Source: Gnetum montanum
Taxonomy: Eukaryota; Streptophyta; Gnetopsida; Gnetales; Gnetaceae
Assembly (NCBI GenBank): GCA_015680685.1
Contig: MNCI01034697.1
Span: 310,267-374,266, forward strand
Direction of reading: 5' to 3'
DNA length: 64,000 bases
The position numbers were made by a program, and so were the translations under genes. Positions 47,337-60,146 of the stretch are shown one piece after another. The stretch's first letter is position 1, and every line of letters starts with the position of its first letter. The notes beneath the pieces were generated by a model. The model saw only the letters and a program-made list of their open reading frames with translations. It did no database searches and had not been told where the DNA came from.

Positions 47337-48211
47337 TGATGAGCTGTGAAGGGTACCCCTATGCCGAACCATACAAATCACAAAGTGCTCACACATGATC
47401 TAGTCAAATTCTGTGGACTCTATAGTTTCCAATGCACTGGCCTTCTTAGAAGTGAACTTTATCCTAATGGTTATTTGTTGTCTTCCCAATTACACTTGTG
47501 ATGTACAAAGGTATGGTTAAGTGTAATTGAGGCATATGATTTTTATCATTTTATGTTTTATGTTCTTTGGTGCATAAAGAGAGAGATAGAGTAATTGAAT
47601 AACTAATTTAATTTAACTAACTAAATAATCTCTAACTAGTCCTAACATAAGCATCTGGTCCCACTTTCCATACATGTCCTAAACCCATGTATCCACTACT
47701 CTGTTGCCAAGTGCTATGCTACTAGCCGTACCAAGCAATAATGCTACTGGAATTACCAAGCGAATATGTGTTATGCTTGAAGCAGTCGTACTTATGTGTT
47801 TAATCTATCTAGCTTATCTTTCTTAATTACTTAATTAGCTTAATTACTAGAAATCATTACATAAATAACTAAAAGCACTAAATGCACAAATAAAACATCT
47901 AAACTATCCAGAATGCTGCAAGGTTTATCAAGAAGCTTATATTTATTATCATACACACTATAATGCTCAAATACAATAATGCTCGAATAAAGATCCATAC
48001 ACTCAATGACTCTTGCTGTGGGCACTTTGGAAAATATTCTAACTTTTGAATGAAAAAATTGTAAGAGCTCTACTACTAGTATTAATCTAATGCCATAAAT
48101 GCGACTGGTGAGGGCATATTTATAAGCAAGAATAGACCTTGTGTCAACAAGGTTGTGTTAATGGGACCCAGTCAACGAGTTCTCATCAATGCAACCAACC
48201 ACAACTCATCA
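47337..48211 (-). repeat. 5' LTR of the gag-PR derivative (875 bp)
   Basis: The termini are TGATGAGTTG (minus, from 48211) and CTCATCA (ending 47337). A TATA box (TTATAAATATG, minus) lies about 90 bp from the start. No GATATC cluster is present, so the start-to-TATA distance is shorter than in the cluster-bearing LTR at 61666-62617 (about 155 bp). Confidence 0.8.
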
Positions 48212-50400
48212 CATACATACATCATATCTATCATACAAGCAACACATAGATCATAACATGCCATAAACTAATTGACCAATAAGAAATCCAAACAACCACT
48301 AATCCTATGTAATCAGTGCTATAAACATCAATCAATTTCCAATGCACAATTATGATAAAACATACAACACAACCGTAGCTCATACATTCAAGAATATTTG
48401 ACCCTAAGAAACCATTACTATAGGCGTCAAGTGTAAGTGCTAATATGCCAACAATTACACCATTATCTAAAGTGTATACATCTCATTTATCATACCACAA
48501 CAACACAAACATGCTACATATAATGCTAATACATTTAGCATACAGTTGTAATTCATCTAAGGTTTACATTTAAAAATTACTCTAATTGTGACCTTGGTTA
48601 CGACTCGCAACTTACTCATACCTACCCTTTATAAGGAATTGTGATCCTAGCATGGCTTAGGCCAAGCCTGGGCTTCTATGCATTAACGGACTATAACCTC
48701 AAATCACTAGTGCCATGCTTGCATCTAGCTCATTCTAGGAAGAATGTCAAGTCCAAAACTCATCATGATCTTATTATGGTCACATCGTAACCGTCTTCAA
48801 CTCACTTCAAATCCAAAATAGAACTTGAAACTCATTGTGACCTCTCTACATCTCTAATGTGAATCATGCCCTCTAAACCTACTACCATGATCATACTATT
48901 AGAATGCCATGAATTGCATCTACATGCAAAAGATTAAAAAATATGAATTATGACCTCATCATGCCTAGGGCACAACTTGCATCAAGGAAACCCTACTAAT
49001 GCGACTTGACAATGATATGGCCATGACCTACCCAAGAACTTGTACTCCATAGAAAATGATTTGGAAATGGTAACAATGATCACACCCTAGGATTTACATA
49101 GGCCATAATGCAAATCACATGTAATCCATGATACAAAACACCAAGAAAATAATAATGGAACTTTTACTATCTCTAAACTAAGCCAAAAGCACACATAAAT
49201 ACATAGAGAAAAATTACCAACACATAAACTACCAAAACATTAAGATCATTAGGGATACCAACATGCCATATGCAAAAATCAATGTAACCAATTTTCACAT
49301 TAGGCCAAACCTATTTCTTCTCATACATTCCATTAATATGCATAGAAATACACCTACCAAAATAGGGAATGGGTATCTGATACTTGCAAAAATTAAAAAT
49401 CAAAATCCAAAGTACCGAAATGCTCCAAATGAAGTCCTAGATCCTCCAAAAGTTGAAACAAACCTCTCTAACTATATCCTACCTAGCATTAGCTCCCCAA
49501 AATCCCAATAATCATAGAAATTAGTAGAGAATCAAGAGAAATCAAATGAAAAGAGAAAATGTTATATAAAAATGGGATGCACCATTGAGAGGAGAAGAAA
49601 TAAATCTAGTTTGTATTTTGTTAATAAAACAAAATATACATCATTTTAGCTGCAATTTTACTTTTTCAAGGTTTTCCACCCATTTTTCCCATCCCAACTA
49701 ATATTGGGGTTTCCACACACCATAACATAATCACAGAACATCCAATTAAAATGTTGATTAAATCTAAGCACTTCTTAACTCATCCACATCATAGACATAA
49801 GGCTACATAAGCACCAAAATACATACTTACTAGTGACACACATAAACATGCATAATATATTAAATACTATAACGCTAATACATAGTTTGTTAAACAACAC
49901 TAACTAACGACTACATGAGATGTGCCTCCAAACAACAGTAACTACCATACTCATAACAACATAATCATAGCATTTATTTTAAGATGTTGGATTATTGGAA
50001 GAAAGTTTTTGGCTAAATACTTCAAGATTTTTCAAAATTCTGATTTTTTGTTCACCATGGATTATGGTTTAGAATATCATGAATCATCGTATTACAACAC
50101 AAGTTATAATTTAGCTAGAAACAAAGATTAAAATTTCCTAAAGATACTAGGACTTCACCATGATTAATGGTTATTATTCTATGATGTCACCATGAGTTGT
50201 TAAGAATTTACCTTATTTGAACATTCATCATAGGTGGACTATGAGTCATGGTCACTATAACATTAGATCATCATGAGTCATGGTGAAATTGCCTTGAGAG
50301 AGCTATAAATCATGAAGTGATCACAAATTGTAATTGGTAATTTTGTATCAACCATAAGACAACCATAAGTCATGGAAATTTACCATAAGTGCACCATAAG
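48212..50400. repeat. Dispersed repeat, copy B (matches 18451-19683)
   Basis: See copy A. Copy B keeps about 920 bp (49340-50262) missing from copy A and continues past the point where copy A is interrupted by an LTR. The retained part is rich in CATGAGTCATGG-like palindromic words (50150-50460). No gene is visible. Confidence 0.75.
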
Positions 50401-51700
50401 TTGTAGTTTGAGGGAATTTATCTTTGCAATACTATGACTTGACCATGAGCCATGATCAAATTGATTTTCACAAATATCTTAAATTTGGATGATCAAAATT
50501 CATTGAAATTTGTATGTGCAAATTTCCTATGAAATGCTCTAGAGTCTAGAATAAACATATTATAGTTTTTCCTTTGATAAAAATGATAAATTGAATCAAA
50601 CTTATAGGTGATCTTTTAACTTCTAGATTAAATGATCTTGATGTTGGAGACCTTTAATAAATTGAAACCAATGTGTGATAATGTGAATGCTAGATCAAAT
50701 GATAAACTTGTTAAGTTTGGATGATTGATGAATTTGTTAAAAAGATATGAAGATGATGACAATGAGTGTGATAGTTATTACGAAGGTTGACTTAAATTGA
50801 TGAACTGATGCTGAAAACTAGTTTTATAACAATGGAGATTATTGATGATGTAAACACAAATTCTTTATGGAATATGAATAGTTAGAATAACAAGATAATT
50901 CTAAGAGGAAATTCGTAACCAATGCTTTATTATAGAAAAATTGATCATTACAATCATGTATGGCCTTACAAATTATAGGAAATTATTCAGCTATATTTAG
51001 GAGACTAATGGTTATGAAAAGTCCGTGGACCCCATAGTTTATTAATGGTTACGAAAAGTCAAAGACCAAACCTAGAGAATCTATTTAGGAATTTCAACAC
51101 ACCAAACTAAGACATTAAAAAAACATGAAAATTGGCAGTGAGGTGAGTTGTGGAAAGCATTGATGGATGTTATAGAGAATGGAATGGATGTCCCAATCAT
51201 GGTCACATGAAGTCCCTTATGAGTTTTATGGTTAAATGACTTGATAAAGTCCAACCTTAGTCCAGACCAAAATCGACCACTTTCAGTGACTTTGCATCAC
51301 CACTCTAGGACTAGTCCACCTGCTTAAGATACAAGAATGCTTCCACAAACAACCCCCATTCCTTATTTGAGAAGAAAAGAGAAGTAGAAAGTGAGAAAGG
51401 GCTTTAGTTAGAGGGGGCCTTCAGGCATGGTAACATGTCTTTCTAGTCCCATAACTAATGCTTGTAGCTTGTTTATTTTTTCTAAGGGATGTGATTTAAA
51501 TTTTCATCATTTTATTATTATTATTATTATTATTTTGAAATTTTTTGAATGGAAACTACACCATGCAAAGACTTATTTAACTTCTTGTTATTGGTTGAAA
51601 CAAAACCATAAGGAATCCATGAAAATACACATGCACTCAAGCAAGTAGAAAGCTACAAAGAGTATTGAATCCCCTTAAATCGACACCCTTTTTAAACCTT
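50400..51700. other. No gene seen; includes a TTA microsatellite
   Basis: The DNA is AT-rich without recognisable domains. A TTA repeat of about eight units lies at 51511-51534. Confidence 0.45.
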
Positions 51701-52148
51701 TGAATCTTTTCCAAGCTTGGAAACTACCAAGGTCATAAGTTTATTAAAATTTTATTAATGAAAAAGGGACCTTAGATTCCCAAAACAAGGAAAACCATAG
51801 AGTTTGTGGATGGGTGGATGATGTGGACTCACTACCTATTTCATGAAAAAGAAACAAGTCTTACTTATGAGTCATTAAAATTCAAAAATAGAAACCAAAC
51901 ACTTGCAATAAAAAACATTAGGTACAAACCACCATTAGTGACCAGCTATAGCATCACTAGGTCTTATTGGCAACAAGCAATTTTATTAGAAAATAAGGAA
52001 ATTTCACACCAAAATAAGGGAAAAATATAAATGAAATTGTAAAATATTCAAGAAAGATAAAACATACTAACGATGTTGTAAGACAAAAATTTGGAAAAAT
52101 AATAAAGTGTAAAACAAAAAATGAAAAACTGAGAAGCCACTATACTGG

Positions 52149-53500
52149 TTAGCATGGATGGCCATCTCTCCCATGACTGAGTTGAAAGAAGGAGATCTGA
52201 GAAACTAAGCATAGTTGTTCATTTATTAAGACGTTGCTTTCACTAGCTTGCTTGGGTTCATGGAAAGGTTTAACTGGTTGCATGTTGACTAACTGCCTTT
52301 TGTTCAAGCTCTCAAGTTTGTAGATTAATATGGCCCTAGAAGGAAAAGTTTCATGAATGATGTAAGGCCCTTTCCACAACATCTAGAATTTGGTTTATTG
52401 AGGTATGTGTTTGGGGTTCTAGTAGAGAACCTCATCTTTAGGTTGAAATTTAGCTTTTCTTATTCTTTGGTGCACTTCATTCAAGGATAGGGCCACTAAT
52501 TAGTTTTCATCTAGCATGTTAAGGTTGATCAATCATTCTCTTTGTGCTAGACTATGTCAAGATCTAGGTCACATGCTTTTGAAAGTGCACAAATCTTGGA
52601 TTGAATAGGAAGTGTTGGTAGTTTCTTGTACACCAACTCATAGGGAGAGTATCCTATAGGGATTTTCCATGTTGAGCGATAAGCCCAGAGGGCATCATTG
52701 AGTCTTGTGCTCTAGTCCCTCTTATATTTTCTAATAGTTTTTGTTAAGCTCTTTGTAATCTCACTATTAGTAACCTCTGCTTGACCATTGGCTTGGGGAT
52801 GATAGGGTGTTTTTAATTTATGTTCAACCCCCAAGTGTTGCGTGAGCTTGCAAAAAGTGGTGCCTATGAAATGTGTTCCATTATCACAAATTAGTGCATG
52901 TGGCACCCCAAACCTATTTAGAACATTTTTTTGTACAAACCACATAGCAGTAGATGATGTATAATTGATTACGGCTACTGCTTCTACCCATTTTGTGCAG
53001 TAATCAATGGTGACGGTGATGTACACCTTTCCATTTAACATGGGCATTATGGGACCCATGAAGTTGATGTCCCAAATGTCGAAGGATTCTTGTGGTTGAA
53101 TCCACTATTGAGGTTCCTTTATTTGAGTGGTCATCCCACCATCTCGTTGACAGTGTTCACAAGAATGGACAAATTGGTGGATGTCCCTGAAGATAGTTGG
53201 CCAATAATACCTTGCCATTAGGATATTAGTGGCCATGTGTCTCCCAATATAGTGGCCCCCACAAGGACCCTCATGAGCATCCTAAAGAACATGTAGTTGA
53301 TTAGCAAAAAGGACATAGTAACAAACTAGGCCATTAGTGCACACCTTGTAAAGGTGTCTATTGATTTCCATGAATTGTTTGGCCTAATGAAGAAACTATT
53401 GCTTCTCCCTGTAGTCCAAATCTTATGGAATCTCTTGAGTGAGAAGATAAGTAAGGATTTCATTGTACCATTTTAGTTCATCATACACTTGTTCATTTAT
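52149..53500 (-). pseudogene. Gypsy integrase, minus strand, broken
   Basis: The core at 53059-52712 is open: MGPIMPM, DYCTKWVEAVAVINYTSSTA, FGVPHALICDNGTHF with the second catalytic Asp, and YHPQANGQAEVTNSEI with the Glu. The first catalytic Asp region lies just upstream at 53080-53060. The C-terminus (52382-52149) reads MLWKGPYIIHETFPSRAILI and QPVKPFHEP and ends HGRDGHPC. It is better preserved than the plus-strand integrase, but stops separate the parts. Confidence 0.82.
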
Positions 53501-54130
53501 TGCACCAGTAAAGAGGAGTTCATCGAGAAATTGATCAGAGAGCAAGCTCTCCTCTTTATTATTCCATTGTAACCAAGACAAGTGGTCAATGACCACATTC
53601 TCAATTCTCTTTTGATCTACCATTGTAAGATCGAATTTTGCAAAATCACCAACCATTATATGACACGGGGGCTCACTATTGGCTTATTCATTAGGAAGTG
53701 AATTATACTACGGTCCATGTGCACGAAAACCTTGTATACAAGCACATAGTGCCTAAACTTCTCTAGAGGATACACCACCATCATTAGTTCTTTCTCCATT
53801 ATGGTGTAATTTAACTCTGCACCCACAATGCTTCAACTTGCATAGTGGATGTAATATGGATGTTTCTTGTCATCCAACTATGTAAGCACAACTCCCAAGG
53901 CATAATCTGATGCATCTATCATGATATCAAATAGTCTGGACCGATCAAGTGCTCATAGAATTGGAGTCTCTACGAGTTTCTACTTGAGGCTCTCGAACAC
54001 ATTTTTGCATTCCTTGGTCTAGATGAATGGAGCATCTTTCTTTGTTAGCTCAACTAAGAGTTTTGCAATCTTAGAGAAATTCTCTATGAATCATCGATAG
54101 TAGCTAGTGTGTCTAAGGAATGAGTAAACA
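53423..54130 (-). pseudogene. Gypsy RNase H, minus strand, broken
   Basis: The minus strand reads KECKNVFESLK, MIDASDYALGVVL (with the catalytic Asp), YYIHYAS, NYTIMEKELM and VVYPLEKFRHYVL, and ends KFDLTMVDQKRIENVVIDHLS at 53650-53590. This body is missing from the plus-strand copy. Several stops interrupt it. Confidence 0.75.
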
Positions 54131-54149
54131 TCTTTCATAGTTTCTAGTT

Positions 54150-54750
54150 GGCAAGTTATTCCTTGGATGACCCTTATCTTTTCAGGGTCCACCTTAATCC
54201 CTCCCTAAGAAATTCTGTGCCCTAATACAATGCTCTCCTGAACCGTTAGATCACTCTTCTGCCAATTGAGCTAAAGATTGGTCTTTGCACATCTTTTAAG
54301 AACTTGCTCAAGGAGGTCTAAGGCTTGCTCAAATGTGGTGCCATAGGTGGAGAAGTCATCCATGAATACTTTCACCCCACAACCAATTTGTTGCTAAAAA
54401 CCCTCAACCTTACGAAGTTGTTTAATTTTCTCTTTTGACGATCTACTTCAATTTGGGGTTTAAGCACTGTTGCAACTGCCTCTTTAGCTTTATGGCCAAA
54501 TTAATGTAGATACAATGCTGACATATCCTAGGATCAATCTTTACGAGTTTAGGATATGACCAAGCAAAGGCTGTCGGCCATTTGTTGACCACCCTCAACA
54601 ACATATGTTTCTGTTTAGGAGAAAAACTGGCATTAATGATTACTAGTTTTCCATTTTTCAAAAATGCATACTCTATGATAGTAGGTAGAGTTTTCAACTC
54701 CAAGGGATCTTATTTAAAATTTTCAGGGATTTACAGCTCTCCCCAATTAG
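54150..54750 (-). pseudogene. Gypsy reverse transcriptase with internal deletion, minus strand
   Basis: The N-terminal linker (LKNGKLVIINASFSPKQKHM, WPTAFAWSYPKL, QQCLNPKLK; 54703-54443) runs into VKRENK, LRKV and then, within a few codons, VFMDDFSTYGTTFEQALDLL (54375-54315). The region holding the first reverse-transcriptase motifs (about 0.35 kb in the plus-strand copy, from FIYPI to IFQQQIS) is gone. The catalytic FMDD is intact. Confidence 0.75.
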
Positions 54751-54999
54751 TATCATCATTTGCATCATTGGAGAGTTGGTGATGAACTTACTCTAATTCA
54801 TCCATGCTTTCAATATAGGCACATGTTATACTTTCAATAGGTTCCATGCAAAGTGTGCTTCTTCCAAGAATAGTTATCAGCCACTAGGTGTCCTCCTATT
54901 TTTTGGCTACTACATACAAGCACCTTTGAATATCTACCTCATTTGTGCACTATCTACATGCAAAAATAGATGCTCTTTTCATAGACCAAAGTTTCTGCA

Positions 55000-55480
55000 T
55001 GCAGTTGCACCCTATATCATTATATGCAATGCATGAAACTCATTTCTTCTTGATCTTTTCGAATGCATTTTCCTTGGAAATTTCTAGGGAAAGATCTCTG
55101 ATGCTCATTTTTACATCAACAGTGCTCAATCAAGCCCTTCCCATAATGATTGGGAAATCCCCCTTACAATTGTCTACTTTGATTACCAAGAAATCAACAG
55201 GACAAGGTCAGCCATAGACATTGATCACAATAGCTTCTACTAGTTCCAATGGAATAATGATGGACTAATCTGCTAGTTCTAAAAGGATGTTGCTCTTCTT
55301 GAGAAGAGGCAAGTTGTAGGCATTGTACATTTCGTGAGAAACCATATTAACTCTAGAACTTGAGTCAAGAAGAGCTTTGCATGGTTCATTCCTAGCAATC
55401 TGCAAATAGATGAGAGGACTTCCAAAATCAACTCTTTCCCTAGGAAGGTTGCCAACCTTGATCTAACCAGATACAACATA
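55000..55480 (-). pseudogene. Retropepsin, minus strand, altered active site
   Basis: The minus strand reads NEPCKALLDSSSRVNMVSHE (about 55385-55325), LPLLKKSNILLELAD, CPVDFLVIKVDNCKGDFPI, IMGRAXLSTVDVKM and IRDLSLEISKENAFEK. The catalytic Asp is kept but the Gly of DSG has become Ser. Confidence 0.75.
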
Positions 55481-55489
55481 GGTTAACAT

Positions 55490-57505
55490 AACTATGTGGG
55501 TCTTGGGAGGCAATTAGTTTGAAGGGCTCTCAAAAGAAATGGATGTAAAGGATGAAGGAGATACAAGGTGACCATTCGCAAAAGTAGGTGAGGGTTTAGC
55601 AGGGCTATTGGTTTGAAAGAATGGTCTTTTATGGGATCTTGGTTTTGAATCATTTGGCTGAGGAGCCAATTGTAAGTTAATGACCCTAGTAGCATTACGT
55701 TGTTGTGGTTGGATTGGAAGCTTACCCTACATGGATGGAGTAGGTGGTAGTTGGGTTGAGGGTGGAGGAGCATGTGCTAAAGGATGAGAAAGGAAATAGG
55801 GATATGGAGTTTCCCCTTTAGTAGATGGAGAATGAATTCTATAATACTCTAGAGGGTAGTGGTAATGCTGAAAAGAAGCGAGACTAGAAGAGTCACACAG
55901 AGACATTGGTTGTTGAACATAGTACCCATATAGATTTGGCTACCTCTAAGGGTACTACTACCTTGGTGGTGACATCCCCCACAACTATGGGTGTTGCCAT
56001 TATTGGTATTGCTCATATGGCTATAGTGGAGCTCCACTTGGATAATAAGCTTGTTGTTGCTGGTGGAATTGTTTTGGATTGCCTTGAGAATAACACAATC
56101 TTCTAGGTGCTTACTTTCTTGCCAATCTAGGATTTAGCATGTACACCCTAGACTCCTACAAGTGTGACACAACAGGAAAACATCCTTTAGGATGTTCATA
56201 TTGGCAGATTTCACACCCACCATCTTCATCTGATCCTAACTTCACAACCTCTTCTACTACCATAGCCTTGGCCTTACCCCTTTGATACACACGTTCAACT
56301 TCTTTCTACCTCCTAGAGTCATGATCACTACTCTGCTCTCTTGATTCTTCTGTGATTTTTAGAGGAATCTGAAATTTTCCATCCAAAGAGTCCCATAATT
56401 TATCAACCTTGGTCAATATATTGAAAAACAGATTTTTGTATTGCAAGGTTTTTCATTTTACCACCTCATCAAGTGGTGACTACTCATCGTTGTCACAAAA
56501 TTAGACCTTCCTTTTTTCTAATGGAAGGATCCCTATTATATTCTTTAGCACTTTCCCATTTCCTCAACTCTCCTTCTTCTTTTGTTACTTGGTCTATCAA
56601 CCTTTGGATTTGATGGCTCCAAGTTCTAATAGTCTTACTTGGGCATAAACCCTAAGAATTCTTCTCATTTCTAATTTGAGTCCATCTATGATGTGGTGAA
56701 GTTGTTCCTGCTAAGAATAACCATGGACAAGGCATCAGTGTATGATAAAATAGTATTTTCCTATGGCAGCATCTAAGGGTTCATGTGTTCCTTACTTCCA
56801 TCCTTGGATTTGCCTTCTTAAATTAGACACTCAAGAGTACGTCTAGTATTTATCATTGAATACTTCTGGCATTATACTCCACTTATTGATGAGTTCCAAT
56901 TCCAAGGACTGATACTAGCTTTTTTTTCCTTAATGAGTGTACTAGGAAATAGCTTTAATTTCTACCAATCATTTTCAATATTCTGTAAAGCATAGGCATC
57001 GTGAAAGGCTTGAAGATGTGTTTGTGGATTAGACTTCTATCCCCTCTCAAATTTGGGGATATTGTTCATGTCAAGTCACTTGATCCAACTATCTTTCACA
57101 TGCGTAGTTGAAATTTTCACTACCTTTGCAATATTTAGCATACTCCAAGTTGCTAGCAAAGGCTCATCATCATCATTATTTCGATGACACTTATGATGTC
57201 CTCTACTGCCCCTTTGTTTATGGTAGGCCTAATGATCATTATTGTCTTGCTATTTACCTTCATCATGGTTATCCTTTCTAACCAATAGAGGAAGAATAAG
57301 ATGCAAATCAAGAGGATGAAGAAAGAGAAGGACTGCCATCACCATGGTGTCTACCACCTCTTTTACACTTGTCACAACAACGTTTGTCAACTTTCTTGTC
57401 ATCCTAATGCTTGCCCAAGCCCCTGCTTTAACTCACAGTTTTACCTAAACCCAGATTATTGATAGTGGATTACAGCTTCAAGTTCAAGCCCCCATCACCA
57501 ATTTC
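55490..57505 (-). pseudogene. gag of the minus-strand Athila-like element, broken
   Basis: It shows the same layout as the gag at 45-47.3 kb: an Asn/His/Asp-rich start, gag core (56.9-56.6 kb), charged helix (56.5-56.3), zinc finger CEICQYEHPKGCF (about 56215-56177) with PVVSHL and a stop, then a Gln/Pro/Tyr tail (56.1-55.5). Confidence 0.7.
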
Positions 57506-57589
57506 AAGGGATGACATTTGATCCAATTGTTCTCCTTTCAAAAGTATTGTCCAACAATTATTCTTGAGGTTCATCTCTTTGTATCCATA

Positions 57590-57910
57590 GTTTGGGATTG
57601 TTTTGAGCCTCTTACTTTTCATTTGAGATCTAGAAATCCTCCCTATCAAATTTGTCTTCTATGAATACAACATCTATGGATGAGTGCCATTTTTTCTCTA
57701 TGGGATCATGGCAAGTGTATCTACTTATTTTGGTATCATAGCCTAGAAAAATACATTTCTTTCCTCTACTATCCAATTTATCTATGAATTGTTTTGGAGT
57801 CTAGAAAAAATTTTGACTATAAAACTTTTGTCTTCATGCACATAGTGGCATTGTACACTATTGTTAACATAGGATCATGCCCAAAGTTTAGTCTTCCCCT
57901 ACAGACCTCT
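57590..57910 (-). pseudogene. Truncated Ty1/copia integrase C-terminus
   Basis: The minus strand reads LDSRGKKCIFLGYDTKISRY, TCHDPIEKKWHSSIDVVF and IEDKFDRE (57785-57625), equivalent to GRGKMCFF...CFDPIDGKWYFPRNVVFDE of the copia element at 15.43-15.55 kb. No other copia domain adjoins it, so it is an isolated fragment abutting the gypsy gag. Confidence 0.7.
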
Positions 57911-59727
57911 CACCTTACCACTCACAACAACAAACTAGGTATCCAACAAGATTAGTGTGCATAGCCATGGAGTCATAATATCATACATAATCATAATGTT
58001 CATAGCTCTCATAAAACACTATTAAAATAATCCATCCAACTACATGTTCCCATGACTACAATTCAATACTAGGCATACATGCACATCATAAACATGATAC
58101 CATGGGATCCTATGGTGAGGGGTTATAGAAGGGTTGTGAAATAGCGATCTTTAGAGCTTGTATGATCAAATTCCTACTAAAAGTTCTACAAAACTACTAT
58201 CCAAGTTGGGATCCTTTATGGTGTAGATTGTTGGTCTATCAAAAAGCTTTAGGCTTAATGTATACATGAGTTAGAGATGCAAATGCTAAGGTAAATGTTA
58301 GGTGTCATTAGGAAACTATGTTGGAGTCAACAATATGTTTTAAAGATTGCTTTTGATAAAAGTAAATGGTGGAAAATAACTCATATAGTTGATCCATGTA
58401 GTTTGCACAAGGCTAGGATAATAATTAGTTTTATATTTATGATATATATCTATTATTTGGCCAAGAGAATCTTTGTCTTTTTTAGATTGATAAAATCCTA
58501 GAATTGATTTATTAAGAATTTATTTTCATGTTGGAAAAAAAATGAAAACTAATGTTAAATAATTCTTGCCATTTGTTTATCCTTAAATTGTGTTGCAAAT
58601 TGGTCAAGTCATTACATACTCATAATAGTTTGTGTGAAAAAGTTCATCTCTTAGCCCAATGTTATGGAGATAAATATTTATTCTTAGCCAAAATATTAAT
58701 TTTAAATAATGTTTGTGACTTTTTTTAGTAAATAATATATATACATTAACTTTAGAAACCTTAAAAGCCCTAGAAACCAAAAGGGAAAAAATTTTATTAC
58801 CACTATTAGTACCCAAAAGATATATCAAAGTTAATATACAAAGCATAAGAAGTACAGTTAAAGATAGTATGGTAAAGATGATAAAGGATAAAATTGTATA
58901 TAGACAAAAGATTTAGCTCTTTACAAGGAGCAAAGAAAAAAATTTCATTTGACAATGATACATAAAAAGCATGAGTTTATTATTAGTGTAACTACATTCT
59001 AAATCTCCATTTGCCTTGGCTTTTACTAACGTTGAAGGGTAGAAACTGCATTTGCACTGCACAGAATATTTTGCCTCTACACCGCGAGAGGCAACATGTT
59101 CCAAGTAAAGCCTTGTCACCGTATTTTTCTTCTTCGCCAATTACTGCAAATTTGCATTTCCAAGCTTTATTTTTTAAAAGGTTACATACTTGGAATGGAA
59201 ATGAAATCCCATCGAATAGTGGAACACAAATGTATGTTGATTCAACTACCACCTGGATTTTATTCACAAGCGAAACAAGATTGATTACCTGGTGAAGTCA
59301 AACTCAGAAAGTGACGATACCTCTCTAATTTTAATATTATGGATAGTCCACATAATACTCTTGGTCCAGTTGGTGGGCTCCACTGGGAGTCTAGAGCGCA
59401 TGCATAGTCCAATTTGTAGGTGCAGAGCCTTCACCAATTTCAAGGCATTGTTTCTAAGTACATAAAATTGCGATTGATAAAATATTCGTAAAAAATAAAA
59501 ATAGTGTAGTATTGCATCTTTATAAAATTTTAGCATTAATATTACTTCAAGAAGCAATCACCTTAGTTACAAAATTAAGATTATCATCAGCAAGCTATAA
59601 TCACACAATTGGCCAGGTAATTTAGCTTTGGTTCTTTAAAGTAAATTGATATCCACTTACATGTGTCTTCACCCCCCAACCTTAATAATATAATTGTTGA
59701 TGCCGAACATCGCATAAATGGGGCCTA
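57910..59727. other. No identified gene; one gene-like patch at 58.98-59.56 kb
   Basis: The region 57.9-58.95 kb is AT-rich and featureless. From 58.98 to 59.56 kb GC rises and the minus strand has two adjoining open frames (59557-59285 and 59267-58992, 90 and 91 codons) of mixed, non-repetitive composition, for example LHLQIGLCMRSRLPVEPTNW and STYICVPLFDGISFPFQ, with CAG|GTAATC between them. I do not recognise a family. It could be a captured gene fragment or chance. Confidence 0.4.
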
Positions 59728-60146
59728 TTCTCAATAATAACAAAACCTTAGGTCGAAAGTTGCTATTAATAACACAAACCCATAAAAATCATGACTAAAA
59801 ATAAAATCCAATAGACTGCCACTATCCATGCCAATACTGCTCTCATTAACTTTGTAATGTCTGATTCTCAATAATAACAAAACCTTAAGTGGCTATTAAT
59901 AGCATGAACCCAAAAAAATCATGACTAAAAATCAAATCCAATTGACTACTACGCATGCCTGCTCTCATTAATGCCATAATACCCAATTCTCAATAATAAC
60001 AAAACCTTAAGTTGGAAGTGGCTATTAACAGCATGAACCCAAATTTGGAGGTACAACATGAACCTAAAAGAATCATGACCAAAAATCAAATCCAATTGAC
60101 TACCACTACCCACACCAGTACTGCACTCATTAATGTCGTAATGCCT
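59728..60146 (+). repeat. Three tandem units of about 120-160 bp
   Basis: Units start at 59728, 59865 and 59987 with TTCTCAATAATAACAAAACC and each includes GCTATTAA, a TCATGAC(T/C)AAAAAT block and CTCATTAA near its end. The third unit carries an extra stretch of about 25 bp. The array leads directly into the repeat at 60140. Confidence 0.8.

Larger units (their letters stand above)
42862..48211 (-). mobile_element. Deletion derivative of an Athila-like element (minus): LTR-gag-PR-LTR
   Basis: The 5' LTR (47337-48211) and a shortened 3' LTR (42862 to about 43628) enclose gag and protease only. Just after the protease linker, at a point equivalent to the N-terminus of reverse transcriptase (IIKEKIKQLLKVG, about 43680-43640), the sequence passes directly into the 3' LTR, so reverse transcriptase, RNase H, integrase, the downstream ORF and the LTR's own upstream end are deleted together. 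Flanking 5-mers (ATTGT on the left, CATAC on the right) do not match, so the two ends may not come from one insertion. Confidence 0.75.
51700..57510 (-). mobile_element. Athila-like element interior (minus): gag-PR-RT-RNaseH-INT, LTRs not found
   Basis: Gag (57.5-55.5 kb), protease (55.48-55.0), reverse transcriptase (54.75-54.15, internally deleted), RNase H (54.1-53.55) and integrase (53.5-52.15) follow in gypsy order on the minus strand. The segment 51.7-52.14 kb is the reverse complement of the post-integrase sequence at 26.2-26.75 kb. The 5' end stops near 57.51 kb, where homology to the sister gag ends and unrelated copia sequence begins; no LTR was recognised on either side. Confidence 0.8.

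Noticed and set aside
54235-54275. tRNA-like word AGCTCAATTGGCAGAAGAGTG (minus strand), also at 24619-24650 on the plus strand
   Set aside because: It is the reverse transcriptase stretch LQLNWQKS in both elements; no cloverleaf can be completed.
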